Assembly (NCBI RefSeq): GCF_022808815.1
Contig: NZ_JAKZLC010000003.1
Span: 310,001 to 374,000 of the forward strand
Direction of reading: 5' to 3'
From: Geothrix paludis
Lineage (GTDB): Bacteria; Acidobacteriota; Holophagae; Holophagales; Holophagaceae
DNA length: 64,000 nucleotides
The notes beneath the pieces are model-generated. The model was not told the DNA's origin. It worked only from the letters and a program-made list of their open reading frames with translations, and ran no database searches. Each line of letters begins with the position of its first letter. Within the stretch, counting starts at the first letter, position 1. This document shows positions 15,259 to 23,151 of the stretch, one piece after another. The position numbers and the translations under genes are program-made.

Positions 15259-18200
15259 ATGTGGATCGTCCGACTGGCCCTGCGCCGTCCCTACACCACC
15301 GCCGTCATGTGCCTTCTGGTGCTGCTCATGGGCGGCCTGTCCGTCACCCGCATGCCCGTGGACATCTTCCCCAGCATCGACATCCCCGTGGTGGCCGTGG
15401 TCTGGCAGTACGGCGGGCTCCCGCCGGAGGAGATGGAGCGCCGGGTGGTCACCATCAGCGAGCGGGCCATGTCCACCACGGTGAATGGCATCGAGCGCAT
15501 CGAGTCCCAGAGCATCCAGGGCGTCGGGCTGTTGCGGGTCTATTTCCAGCCGGGCACGGACATCGGCGCGGCCATCGCGCAGATCTCGGCGGTGAGCGGC
15601 CCCATCCTGCGCATCATGCCGCCGGGCATGACGGCGCCGGCCGTCATCCAGTTCAACGCCAGCAACGTGCCCGTGGTCCAGCTCGCGGCCCGCAGCGACA
15701 CGCTGCCCGAGCAGAAGATCGTGGATTACGCCACCAACTTCATCCGCATCCGCCTCTTCACCATTCCGGGCCTGTCCACGCCGCTCCCCTACGGCGGCAA
15801 GGGGCGCCAGGTCTCTGTGGACATCGACACGGCCAAGCTGGCGGCCCGGAGCCTCAGCCCCGCGGACGTGGTGAACGCCCTCTCCGCCGAGAACGTCATC
15901 ACCCCCGCGGGCATGACCCGCATGGGCAGCCGCGAGGTGCCGGTGGTGACGAACTCCAGCCCCTCCACCATCGAGGCGTTCCGGGATCTCCCCGTGAAGG
16001 TGGTGAACGGCGCGCCGGTGCTGCTGGGCGACGTGGCCCGGGTCTACGACGGCTTCGCGGATCAGACCAACATCGTGCGCGTCAATGGCCAGCGGGCCAC
16101 CTACCTGGCCATCCTCAAGAAGGCGGACGCCTCCACCCTGGCGGTGGTGGACGCGGCCAAGGAGGCCCTGCCGGCCATCCAGGCCGCGGCGCCCAAGGGC
16201 CTGGAGCTGAAGTTCGACTTCGACCAGAGCCACTTCGTGCGGGCCGCCATCCAGGACGTGGCCAAGGAGGCCCTGGCCTCCTCCCTGCTCGTGTCCGTGA
16301 TGATCCTGCTGTTCCTGGGTTCCTGGCGCAGCATGCTCATCGTCTGCACCAGCATCCCCCTGGCGGTCCTGGTGGGCCTGGTGGGCCTGAAGCTGTCGGG
16401 CCAGACCCTGAACATCATGACCCTCGGCGGCCTCAGCCTCGCCATCGGCATGCTGGTGGACGACGCCACGGTGGAGGTGGAGAACATCCACCGCAACCAG
16501 GCCATGGGCAAGCCCCTCACGGTGGCCATCCTGGACGGCGCGCGGCAGATCGCCGTGCCGGCCATCGTGGCCACCCTGGCCATCTGCATCGTCTTCTTCC
16601 CGGTGGTGCTGCTGGTGGGGCCCGCCAAGTACCTGTTCACGCCGCTGGCCATGGCTGTGGTCTTCTCCATGCTGGCCTCGTACCTGCTGTCCCGCACCCT
16701 GGTGCCCACCATGGCCCGGATGCTCATGGGCCACGACCATCCGGAGCCCGAGAGCCTCGTGGGCCGCTTCAACGCCTGGCGCGAGGGCGCCCTGGAGCGG
16801 TTCCAGGCGGCCTACGGCCGGGCTCTGGATCAGGTGCTGCACCACCGCGTCTTCGTCCTCATGGTGTCCCTGGCCTTCGTGGCGGTGAGCTCGGGCCTGC
16901 TCTTCGTCATCGGCCGCGACTTCTTCCCCACGGTGGACGTGGGCCTGATGAAGCTCCACGTGCGGGCCCCTGTCGGGCTGCGTCTGGAGGAGACTGAGCG
17001 GGTCGTGGCCCAGGTGGAAGGCGAGATCCGGAGCCTCATCCCGGCCGGGGAGCTCCGGTCCGTCAACAGCAACCTCGGTGTGGCCAACGCCTTCAACATG
17101 GCGTACATGCCCAGCGACAACGTCACGAGCCAGGACGCGGACATCTTCATCTCCCTGGCCCCCGAGGGGCACCACACCCGCGAGCACATGCGGCGGCTGC
17201 GGGAGGAGCTGCCGCGGCGCCTGCCGGGCGTCAGCTTCTACTTCCAGCCCGCCGACATCGTGAGCCAGGTGCTGAATTTCGGCGTGGCCGCGCCCATCGA
17301 TGTCCAGATCGAGGGGCCCGACCTGGGGGCCAGCGGGGCGGTCGCCCAGCGCCTGAAGGCCGCCATCCAGGCCATTCCCGGGGCCGTGGACGTGCGACTG
17401 AAGCAGGTGACGGAGGCCCCGGCCTACCGCATCGATGTGGACCGCCTCCGGGCGGCGCGGGCCGGCGTCACCCAGCGGGATGTCGCCAACGGCCTGCTCG
17501 TCTCCCTCTCGGGCAACGGCCAGCTGGCGCCCTCGTATTTCCTGAACCCCGCCAACGGCGTGAACTACACCGTGGTCGTGAAGTCGCCCCTGGTGAACCT
17601 GGACTCCCCGGACAAGCTGCTCGCGACGCCCTTCGGGCTCCCGGGCTCCGCCGGCCTGCTCCAGGCGGAGCCCTTCAGGGCCGCGGGGCCCGCCACCCAG
17701 GCCGCCTTCCAGCCCCTCTCCAACCTGGCTTCGATCCAGCGGGTGAGCACCCCCAGTGAGATCAACCATGCGACGGTCCAGCGCGTGCTCGACGTCATGG
17801 CCAACGTGGACGGCCGAGACCTGGGCAGCGTGGTGAAGGAGATCGAAGGGCAGATCAAGGCCCTGGGCCCCCTGCCGCCGCCCATGAAGATCCGCATCCG
17901 GGGCCAGAACGAGGTGATGACCGAATCCTTCCGGAGCCTGGGCGGGGGGCTGCTGATCGCCATCGCCCTGGTCTACCTGCTCATGGTCGTGCTGTTCCAG
18001 AGCTGGCTGGATCCCTTCATCATCATCACGGCCGTGCCGGGCGCCCTGGTGGGCATCCTGTGGATGCTGGCCCTGACGGGCACCACCTTCAACGTGGAGT
18101 CGCTCATGGGCGCCATCATGGCCGTGGGCATCGCCACCTCCAACGCCATCCTCATCGTGAGCTTCGCCAACGAGGTGCGGGCCGGGAACCCGGGGATGAG

Positions 18201-18483
18201 CGCCCTGGACGCGGCCCTGGAGGCCGGCAAGGTGCGGCTGCGGCCCGTGCTCATGACGGCCCTGGCCATGATCATCGGCATGGTGCCCATGGCCCTGGCC
18301 CTGGGCGAGGCAGGGAGCCAGAACGCCCCCCTGGGCCGGGCGGTGATCGGGGGCCTACTCATGGCCACCTTCGTCACCCTCTTCATCGTGCCCGTCATCT
18401 ACAGCCTCCTGCGGAGAAAGCCGCCCACGGCCCACCTGCTGGAGAGCCGGTTCCAGGAAGAACAGCAAGGGAGTGAAGCATGA
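15259..18483 (+). CDS. RND family efflux transporter, inner-membrane pump subunit (HAE1/AcrB-like)
   Basis: A 1074-residue pump with the 12-helix RND layout. After the first helix it reads MPVDIFPSIDIPVVAV, the usual FP-ID--V motif of AcrB relatives. Helix 4 carries the proton-relay pair GMLVDDATVEVENIH, followed by an R/K-rich loop. The second half repeats the periplasmic domain and ends with helices around GIATSNAILIVSFANE and LIIAIALVYLLMVVLFQSW. AGGAG precedes the ATG. The downstream adaptor overlaps by four bases. No TolC-type outer-membrane gene is in the window. Confidence 0.93.
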   Translation: MWIVRLALRRPYTTAVMCLLVLLMGGLSVTRMPVDIFPSIDIPVVAVVWQYGGLPPEEMERRVVTISERAMSTTVNGIERIESQSIQGVGLLRVYFQPGTDIGAAIAQISAVSGPILRIMPPGMTAPAVIQFNASNVPVVQLAARSDTLPEQKIVDYATNFIRIRLFTIPGLSTPLPYGGKGRQVSVDIDTAKLAARSLSPADVVNALSAENVITPAGMTRMGSREVPVVTNSSPSTIEAFRDLPVKVVNGAPVLLGDVARVYDGFADQTNIVRVNGQRATYLAILKKADASTLAVVDAAKEALPAIQAAAPKGLELKFDFDQSHFVRAAIQDVAKEALASSLLVSVMILLFLGSWRSMLIVCTSIPLAVLVGLVGLKLSGQTLNIMTLGGLSLAIGMLVDDATVEVENIHRNQAMGKPLTVAILDGARQIAVPAIVATLAICIVFFPVVLLVGPAKYLFTPLAMAVVFSMLASYLLSRTLVPTMARMLMGHDHPEPESLVGRFNAWREGALERFQAAYGRALDQVLHHRVFVLMVSLAFVAVSSGLLFVIGRDFFPTVDVGLMKLHVRAPVGLRLEETERVVAQVEGEIRSLIPAGELRSVNSNLGVANAFNMAYMPSDNVTSQDADIFISLAPEGHHTREHMRRLREELPRRLPGVSFYFQPADIVSQVLNFGVAAPIDVQIEGPDLGASGAVAQRLKAAIQAIPGAVDVRLKQVTEAPAYRIDVDRLRAARAGVTQRDVANGLLVSLSGNGQLAPSYFLNPANGVNYTVVVKSPLVNLDSPDKLLATPFGLPGSAGLLQAEPFRAAGPATQAAFQPLSNLASIQRVSTPSEINHATVQRVLDVMANVDGRDLGSVVKEIEGQIKALGPLPPPMKIRIRGQNEVMTESFRSLGGGLLIAIALVYLLMVVLFQSWLDPFIIITAVPGALVGILWMLALTGTTFNVESLMGAIMAVGIATSNAILIVSFANEVRAGNPGMSALDAALEAGKVRLRPVLMTALAMIIGMVPMALALGEAGSQNAPLGRAVIGGLLMATFVTLFIVPVIYSLLRRKPPTAHLLESRFQEEQQGSEA

Positions 18484-19598
18484 GCGAGCGGCCTGAATCC
18501 CCAACCTTCAAGCTGGGCGGCGTCCTCACCCTGGCCGTGGCCGTCCTGGGCGTGGGCAGCCTCCTCTGGGCCCGCCAGTCCAACCTAAAGCGGGAGGCCC
18601 GGCACCTCCGGACCGAGGCCGAGGCGGGCCCCCGGGTCCGCGTGGCCCGGCTGGACACCCAGGGCGGCGAGCGCGCCCTGGCCCTCGAGGGCGAGGCGCT
18701 GCCCTACGTGAGCACCACGCTCTACGCCAAGGTGAGCGGCTTCCTCCGCAGCATCCCCGTGGACAAGGGCAGCGCCGTGGCCAAGGGCCAGGTGGTGGCC
18801 GTGGTGGAATCACCGGAGACGGACCGGGACACCCAGGCCCTCCAGGCCGACGCGGACAACAAGCGCCGGAACGCGGCCCGCAGCCGGACCTTGGGCGGGG
18901 ACGGGCTCCTGAGCCCCCGGGACGTGGAGCAGGCGGAAGCCGATGCCCGGGTGGCCGAGGCCAAGCTGGCCTCCCAGGCCACCCTCAAGGGCTACCAGGT
19001 AGTCCGTGCCCCCTTCAGCGGCGTGGTCACCCAGCGCTTCGCCGATCCAGGCGCCCTGGTGCAGAACGCCGGCGCCACCAGCACGGCCCAGCCCCTGGTG
19101 ACCCTGGCGGAGGTGGACCGCCTCCGCGTCACGGTGTATCTGGATGCGTCGGCGGCGGCCCGGGTGAAGGTGGGCACCGAGGTGGAGATCCGCCCGGCGG
19201 AGCGCCTCGACATCATCCGGAAGGCGAAGCTCAGCCGCGTGGCCGGGGCGCTGGATCCCCGGACCCGCACCCTGCTGGTGGAGGCCGACCTCGACAACCG
19301 GGACCGGGCCTTCCTGGCGGGGGGCTTCGTCCAGGTGGCGCTGAAGGTGCCCGCCGCCGGTCGCTTCGCGGTGCCCGCCGAGGCCGTGGTTCTGCAGGGG
19401 GGCAAACCCCTGGCGGCCGTGGTGCAGGCCGATGGCCGAGTGCGCTTCCAGGCCCTCCAGCTCGGCGAGGAGGAGGACCAGCGCATCCGCGTGCTGGGCG
19501 GCCTTCGACCCGGGGACACGGTGGTGCTGAATCCGCCCCTCGGCCTGAAGGACGGGGACCGCGTTCAGGCCGAGGGGCCTAATCCTTCCGGCGCCTGA
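18480..19598 (+). CDS. RND efflux periplasmic adaptor subunit (membrane fusion protein)
   Basis: A 372-residue adaptor with an N-terminal membrane anchor (GGVLTLAVAVLGVGSLLWA), a lipoyl half-motif with KVSGFLRSIPVDKGSAVAKGQVVA, a short alpha-hairpin, the second lipoyl half with GYQVVRAPFSGVVTQRFADPGALV, then the beta-barrel and membrane-proximal domains. This bridges the RND pump to an outer-membrane channel. Its start overlaps the pump's stop codon. In most such operons the adaptor comes first, and here it comes last. It overlaps the convergent DUF4149 gene by 34 bases. Confidence 0.92.
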   Translation: MSERPESPTFKLGGVLTLAVAVLGVGSLLWARQSNLKREARHLRTEAEAGPRVRVARLDTQGGERALALEGEALPYVSTTLYAKVSGFLRSIPVDKGSAVAKGQVVAVVESPETDRDTQALQADADNKRRNAARSRTLGGDGLLSPRDVEQAEADARVAEAKLASQATLKGYQVVRAPFSGVVTQRFADPGALVQNAGATSTAQPLVTLAEVDRLRVTVYLDASAAARVKVGTEVEIRPAERLDIIRKAKLSRVAGALDPRTRTLLVEADLDNRDRAFLAGGFVQVALKVPAAGRFAVPAEAVVLQGGKPLAAVVQADGRVRFQALQLGEEEDQRIRVLGGLRPGDTVVLNPPLGLKDGDRVQAEGPNPSGA

Positions 19599-20101
19599 TC
19601 CTTCCGGGGCAGCATCCCCACGGTGGCCGCCAGGCCCAGGGCCAGCAGGATGCGCAGGAAGAAGAGGTTGCGGCTGAGGCTGTGGGCCTTGTTGTAGGCC
19701 ACGCGGTCCTCATGCTCCGGCGCCAGCGTCTCGATGGGCGCGTCGATGCGGGCCCGGATGGCCCGGACCTTGGGCGTCACCACGAAGGTGCTGGCCAGGC
19801 ACATGAGCATAGCCACCAGCCAGGCGGCGCTCCACAGGCGGATGGGGCCGATGAGGTCCTCCTTCACTTCGGCGATCCACCGGGCGCCCCAGCTCAGTCC
19901 CGCCAGGCCGAAGACCGTCCAGGCCGCCCAGTCCAGGCGGCCCAGGATGAGGCCGGCGATATGGCCCGCCACATCGCGGCTGGGCAGCTCGCGGAAGAAG
20001 ACCGGTGCGGAGAACACGCCGAAGCCCAGCGCGGCGCCCGCCCACAGCAGCAGGAGGGCGGTGGTGATGCGGTCGAGGCGGTGCAGGGTGCTGGGGCTCA
20101 T
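19565..20101 (-). CDS. DUF4149 domain membrane protein
   Basis: A 178-residue integral membrane protein with four predicted helices: around ITTALLLLWAGAALGFGVF, WAAWTVFGLAGLSWG, LWSAAWLVAMLMCLAST and LFFLRILLALGLAATVGML. The FSAPVFFRE motif after helix 1 and VVTPKVRAIRARID after helix 3 match the DUF4149 (TMEM205-like) family, whose role is unknown. It converges with the adaptor gene. Confidence 0.8.
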   Translation of the reverse strand: MSPSTLHRLDRITTALLLLWAGAALGFGVFSAPVFFRELPSRDVAGHIAGLILGRLDWAAWTVFGLAGLSWGARWIAEVKEDLIGPIRLWSAAWLVAMLMCLASTFVVTPKVRAIRARIDAPIETLAPEHEDRVAYNKAHSLSRNLFFLRILLALGLAATVGMLPRKDQAPEGLGPSA

Positions 20102-20137
20102 GGATTTCCGCGCTGAATACTGAGGACTGAGGCCCCC

Positions 20138-20542
20138 CTACCACTCGTTGTAGGGGATCTGGTTGGTGGGGCTCTTGTCGGCGGAGCCGCTGCGGACGCG
20201 CCACACGCCCAGATCGGCATCCGGATTATCGGGATCCGGGGGCTCTGTTTCGAGCTGCCAGGTGTCCCGGGACTGGGTCATGGGATCCCAGGGGATGTCC
20301 CGCAGGTAGCCCAGCTCCCGGAGGGGCGCGAGGCTCGTGGGATACTTGCCGCGATCCGCCCGGTACTGCTCGAGGGCGTGGTTGATCTGGAAGAGGTTCT
20401 CCTTGAGGACGGCCTCGCGGGCCACGGTCGTCTTGTACCGGTAGCCCACCAGGCCGATCGTGGCCAGGAGGGCCAGGATGGTCATGACGACCAGCAGTTC
20501 CATCAGGGTGAACCCGCGCTGGCGGGAGGGGACGAGGCGCAT
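20138..20542 (-). CDS. Type II secretion/type IV pseudopilin (GspG-like)
   Basis: A 134-residue prepilin-like protein. The cleavage and methylation motif is RGFTLMELLVVMTILALLA (cleavage after Gly, Glu at mature position 5), followed by the long N-terminal helix and a GspG-type C-terminal domain with LEQYRADRGKYPTSLAPL and ending with PYNEW. No secretion operon surrounds it, so it is an isolated pseudopilin that would work with components encoded elsewhere. Confidence 0.87.
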   Translation of the reverse strand: MRLVPSRQRGFTLMELLVVMTILALLATIGLVGYRYKTTVAREAVLKENLFQINHALEQYRADRGKYPTSLAPLRELGYLRDIPWDPMTQSRDTWQLETEPPDPDNPDADLGVWRVRSGSADKSPTNQIPYNEW

Positions 20543-20648
20543 GGCATTACCTTAGCGCAGCCCGGGCCCGGCGAGGGGTTGGTTGCGGGATTGCCCGGGC
20601 CCGGACGGCGGGATCGACGTATGCTGGGCGCGTCCGGACGAGGATCCC

Positions 20649-21662
20649 ATGCCCGAAACCGCGATCACCTTCGACGACATTCTCCTGATCCCGGCCTACA
20701 ACCACCACGAGTCCCGGCGGATCGTGGATATCAGCATGACCGACAAGACCGGGAAGCTCCGGCTGGAGCTGCCCGTCCTGACGGCGAACATGGACACGGT
20801 GACCGAGGAGGCCATGGCCGACTTCGTCGGCGAGCGGGGCGGCATGGGCGTCCTCCACCGGTTCATGTCCGTGGAGGAGAACGTCGCCATGTTCCGGCGC
20901 TGCCGCTTCCCCACCTTCGTCTCCGTGGGCACTGCGGATGCGGAGATGGAGCGGGTGGAGGCCCTCCGGGACGCCGGGGCCCAGTACTTCTGCGTGGACG
21001 TGGCCCACGGTCATGCCAAGTACGTCGGCAAGATGGTCAAGCGCATGCGGGCCATCCTGCCGAACGAATGCATCATGGCGGGGAACGTGGCCACCTATGC
21101 TGGGGCGGACTACCTGGCCAGCGTGAAGGCCGACATCGTGAAGGTGGGCATCGGCCCGGGCAGCGTCTGCACCACGCGCATCAAGACCGGCTTCGGCGTG
21201 CCCCAGCTCACGGCCATCAAGGAGTGTTCCCGGGCGGACCGCTCCATCGTGGCCGACGGAGGTATCCGCACCCCGGGAGATGTCGTGAAGGCCCTGGCCT
21301 TCGGCGCGGACTTCGTGATGATCGGCGGCATGCTGGCCGGCACGCGGCCCACGCCGGGAGAGCCGCTCAAGGACGACGCCGGGACGCCCACCCGCAAGGT
21401 GTACCGGGGCATGGCCAGCCAGGAGGTGGCCGACGACCACCTGGGCGGGCTCACCGGCTGGAAGACCGCGGAGGGCGTGGCCACCGAGGTCCCCTACCGG
21501 GAGGACGAAGACGAGATCCTCGCCGACATCGTGGGCGGCCTGCGCTCCGGCCTGACCTATGCCGGCGCGAACACCATCCGCGAGCTCCAGCGGAAGCTCA
21601 ACTACGTGCAGGTCTCCCCCGCCGGCTGGGTCGAGGGCCTGCCCCACAAGACCCTGCGCTAG
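20649..21662 (+). CDS. guaC: IMP dehydrogenase/GMP reductase family protein
   Basis: A 337-residue TIM-barrel purine enzyme without CBS domains. Motifs are FDDILLIP at the start, TANMDTVT, the active-site loop GIGPGSVCTTRIKTGFGVPQ with the catalytic Cys, and the phosphate-binding VADGGIRTPGDVVKALAFGADFVMIGGMLAG. The short CBS-less form and the GIGPGSVCTTR-KTG-G-PQ loop favour GMP reductase (GMP to IMP, NADPH), although a CBS-less IMPDH cannot be excluded. The start follows a weak site (GAGGATCCC). Its TAG stop is shared with the antisense stop of the HPPD tail copy. Confidence 0.85.
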   Translation: MPETAITFDDILLIPAYNHHESRRIVDISMTDKTGKLRLELPVLTANMDTVTEEAMADFVGERGGMGVLHRFMSVEENVAMFRRCRFPTFVSVGTADAEMERVEALRDAGAQYFCVDVAHGHAKYVGKMVKRMRAILPNECIMAGNVATYAGADYLASVKADIVKVGIGPGSVCTTRIKTGFGVPQLTAIKECSRADRSIVADGGIRTPGDVVKALAFGADFVMIGGMLAGTRPTPGEPLKDDAGTPTRKVYRGMASQEVADDHLGGLTGWKTAEGVATEVPYREDEDEILADIVGGLRSGLTYAGANTIRELQRKLNYVQVSPAGWVEGLPHKTLR

Positions 21663-21737
21663 AGCACGCCCCGCTTCTTCTGATCCAGTTCAATGGAGTC
21701 GTAGAGCGCCTGGAAGTTGCCCTCGCCGAAGCCCATG
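21659..21737 (-). pseudogene. Second copy of the HPPD gene 3' end
   Basis: Read on the minus strand these 79 bases encode the same last 25 residues as intact HPPD (MGFGEGNFQALYDSIELD then QKKRGVL) plus a stop. Compared with 21836-21914 there are five mismatches in 79 bases, and all are silent, including TAG versus TAA. Similarity stops abruptly just upstream of the Met codon. The stop codon coincides with the end of the convergent guaC gene. Confidence 0.9.
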
Positions 21738-21787
21738 GGGCGACCGGCCATCGGAGGCTCCAGGGGAGCCTTCGATAGGGAGTGCAT

Positions 21788-21816
21788 GAAATAGGGCCGC
21801 GTTGCGGCCCTATTTC
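21788..21816. terminator. Bidirectional intrinsic terminator
   Basis: A perfect 13-bp stem (GAAATAGGGCCGC, loop GTT, GCGGCCCTATTTC) lies between the two copies of the HPPD 3' end. A-rich and T-rich flanks of the stem allow termination in either direction, serving the minus-strand HPPD gene and possibly guaC. Confidence 0.75.
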
Positions 21817-21835
21817 GAGGGGGACATGGGCGGCG

Positions 21836-22969
21836 TTAGAGTACGCCCCTCTTCTTCTGATCCAGCTCAATGGAGTCATAGAGCGCCTGGAAGTTGCCCT
21901 CGCCGAAGCCCATGTTCCCCCGCCGCTGGATGATCTCGAAGAACAGCGGTCCGATCTGGTCCTCGGTGAAGATCTGCAGGAGGTAGCCGGTCTCGTCGCC
22001 GTCGATCTGGACGCCCAGCTCCTGCACGGTGGCCAGGTCCTCGCGCACGGTGTAGCCGCTTGCCGCGATGCGCCCGGGCAGCAGCTCGTAGTAGGTGTCG
22101 GGGACCCGCAGGAACTTGAACCCCTGGTCCCGCAGGGTGCGCAGGGTGTGGAAGATGTCGTTGGTGGAGAGGGCGATGTGCTGCACGCCCTGGCCCTTGT
22201 GCCGGGTGACATACTCCTGCACCTGGCTCTTCTCATCCGTGGGCTGGTTGATGGGGATGATCACCTGGTTGTTGGCGCTCTGGACCACCTTGGAGTCGAG
22301 GCCCGTGCCCAGGGCGCCGCGGATGTGGAACTCGCGGGTGACGACGAAGCCGTAGACGCGCTCGTAGAAGTCCACCAGGGCATCCATCTCGGCGGGGCCC
22401 ACGTTGTTGGTGAGGTGATCCACGCGTACCAGGCCAGGATCGCAGAAGGCCGGGGCCGGGTCGGGCGAGAGGCCGGGCCAGAAGATGGACAACTCGCCCT
22501 TCCGTTCGCCCTCGTTTCCCGGCGTGCGCTGCACGAGGAAGTTCCAGACGTCGCCCACGCCCTGGATCGCGGCGAAGCGGAGCGTGCCGTCACCCAGCGG
22601 GTGCGTCTCGGGCTCCCGCATGACGCGGGCGTCCTGGGCGCGGGCCTGGGCCATGGCCACGTCGAGGTCGTCCACCAGGAAGTTGAGCGCGCAGACGCCT
22701 TCTCCGTGAGCCTGGGCGTAGCTGCCGGCCGGATGGGAGGCCATGGCTTCGAAGATGAGGATGTCCATGCGCTGCTGGCGCAGGTGGACCATCCGGCCCC
22801 AGGCGTGGGACCCACTGGCCACCCGGGCGAACCCGAGGCGGCGGTAGAGGGGCTCCAGGCGCTCGACGGAGCCGGTCAGCTGGAAGTGATCGATGCGCTG
22901 CAGCCCCATGGGATTGCCGCCGGGCTCCCGGTGGGCAGGGGCGGTCAGGGCGAAGCTCGGAGCGGTCAT
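21836..22969 (-). CDS. hppD: 4-hydroxyphenylpyruvate dioxygenase
   Basis: A 377-residue Fe(II) enzyme converting 4-hydroxyphenylpyruvate to homogentisate in tyrosine breakdown. Two vicinal-oxygen-chelate halves are visible: the N-terminal GLQRIDHFQLTG, and the catalytic half with VDHLTNNV (first His ligand), GVQHIALSTNDIF (second His) and FTEDQIGPLFFEIIQR (Glu ligand). The C-terminal GNMGFGEGNFQALYDSIE is the gating helix. I chose the ATG at 22969 with GAGGTG before it. A pterin dehydratase (phhB) 7 kb away fits aromatic amino-acid catabolism. The last 25 codons recur downstream. Confidence 0.95.
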   Translation of the reverse strand: MTAPSFALTAPAHREPGGNPMGLQRIDHFQLTGSVERLEPLYRRLGFARVASGSHAWGRMVHLRQQRMDILIFEAMASHPAGSYAQAHGEGVCALNFLVDDLDVAMAQARAQDARVMREPETHPLGDGTLRFAAIQGVGDVWNFLVQRTPGNEGERKGELSIFWPGLSPDPAPAFCDPGLVRVDHLTNNVGPAEMDALVDFYERVYGFVVTREFHIRGALGTGLDSKVVQSANNQVIIPINQPTDEKSQVQEYVTRHKGQGVQHIALSTNDIFHTLRTLRDQGFKFLRVPDTYYELLPGRIAASGYTVREDLATVQELGVQIDGDETGYLLQIFTEDQIGPLFFEIIQRRGNMGFGEGNFQALYDSIELDQKKRGVL

Positions 22970-23098
22970 GGACACCTCACACGGGGCAGACCGTCCAGTC
23001 TGGGGCCGCAGGGGCGTGACGGGAATCACATGAATGATGGTTACCCAATTGTATTCAATAGTTTAAACACCATTGAGTCGATTATGAAAATCAATGAA
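22970..23098 (-). promoter_or_regulatory. AT-rich upstream region of HPPD
   Basis: This intergenic stretch is the most A/T-rich in the area (about 23030-23100). On the minus strand it contains CAAT-GGTGTTTAAACT-ATTG, an inverted CAAT/ATTG pair, and TATTGAATACAATTG, which resemble promoter or operator elements. No specific regulator can be assigned. Confidence 0.35.
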
Positions 23099-23125
23099 AA
23101 ATGGGCCCGCTCGGCGGGCCCATTT
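23099..23125 (-). terminator. Intrinsic terminator after infB
   Basis: AAATGGGCCCGC, loop TCG, GCGGGCCCATTT forms a perfect 12-bp stem. On the minus strand it is followed by further T residues (CATTTTTC), 27 bases beyond the infB stop. It separates infB from the HPPD promoter, which reads in the same direction. Confidence 0.9.
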
Positions 23126-23151
23126 CCGATCCGCGCGAAGCGCAGGCCGCC

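Noticed and set aside
14734-17769. A 1011-residue open frame antisense to the RND pump gene
   Set aside because: It is a shadow of the high-GC third-position bias in the pump gene. It lacks any recognisable domain and has strings of His/Gly/Gln typical of antisense translations.
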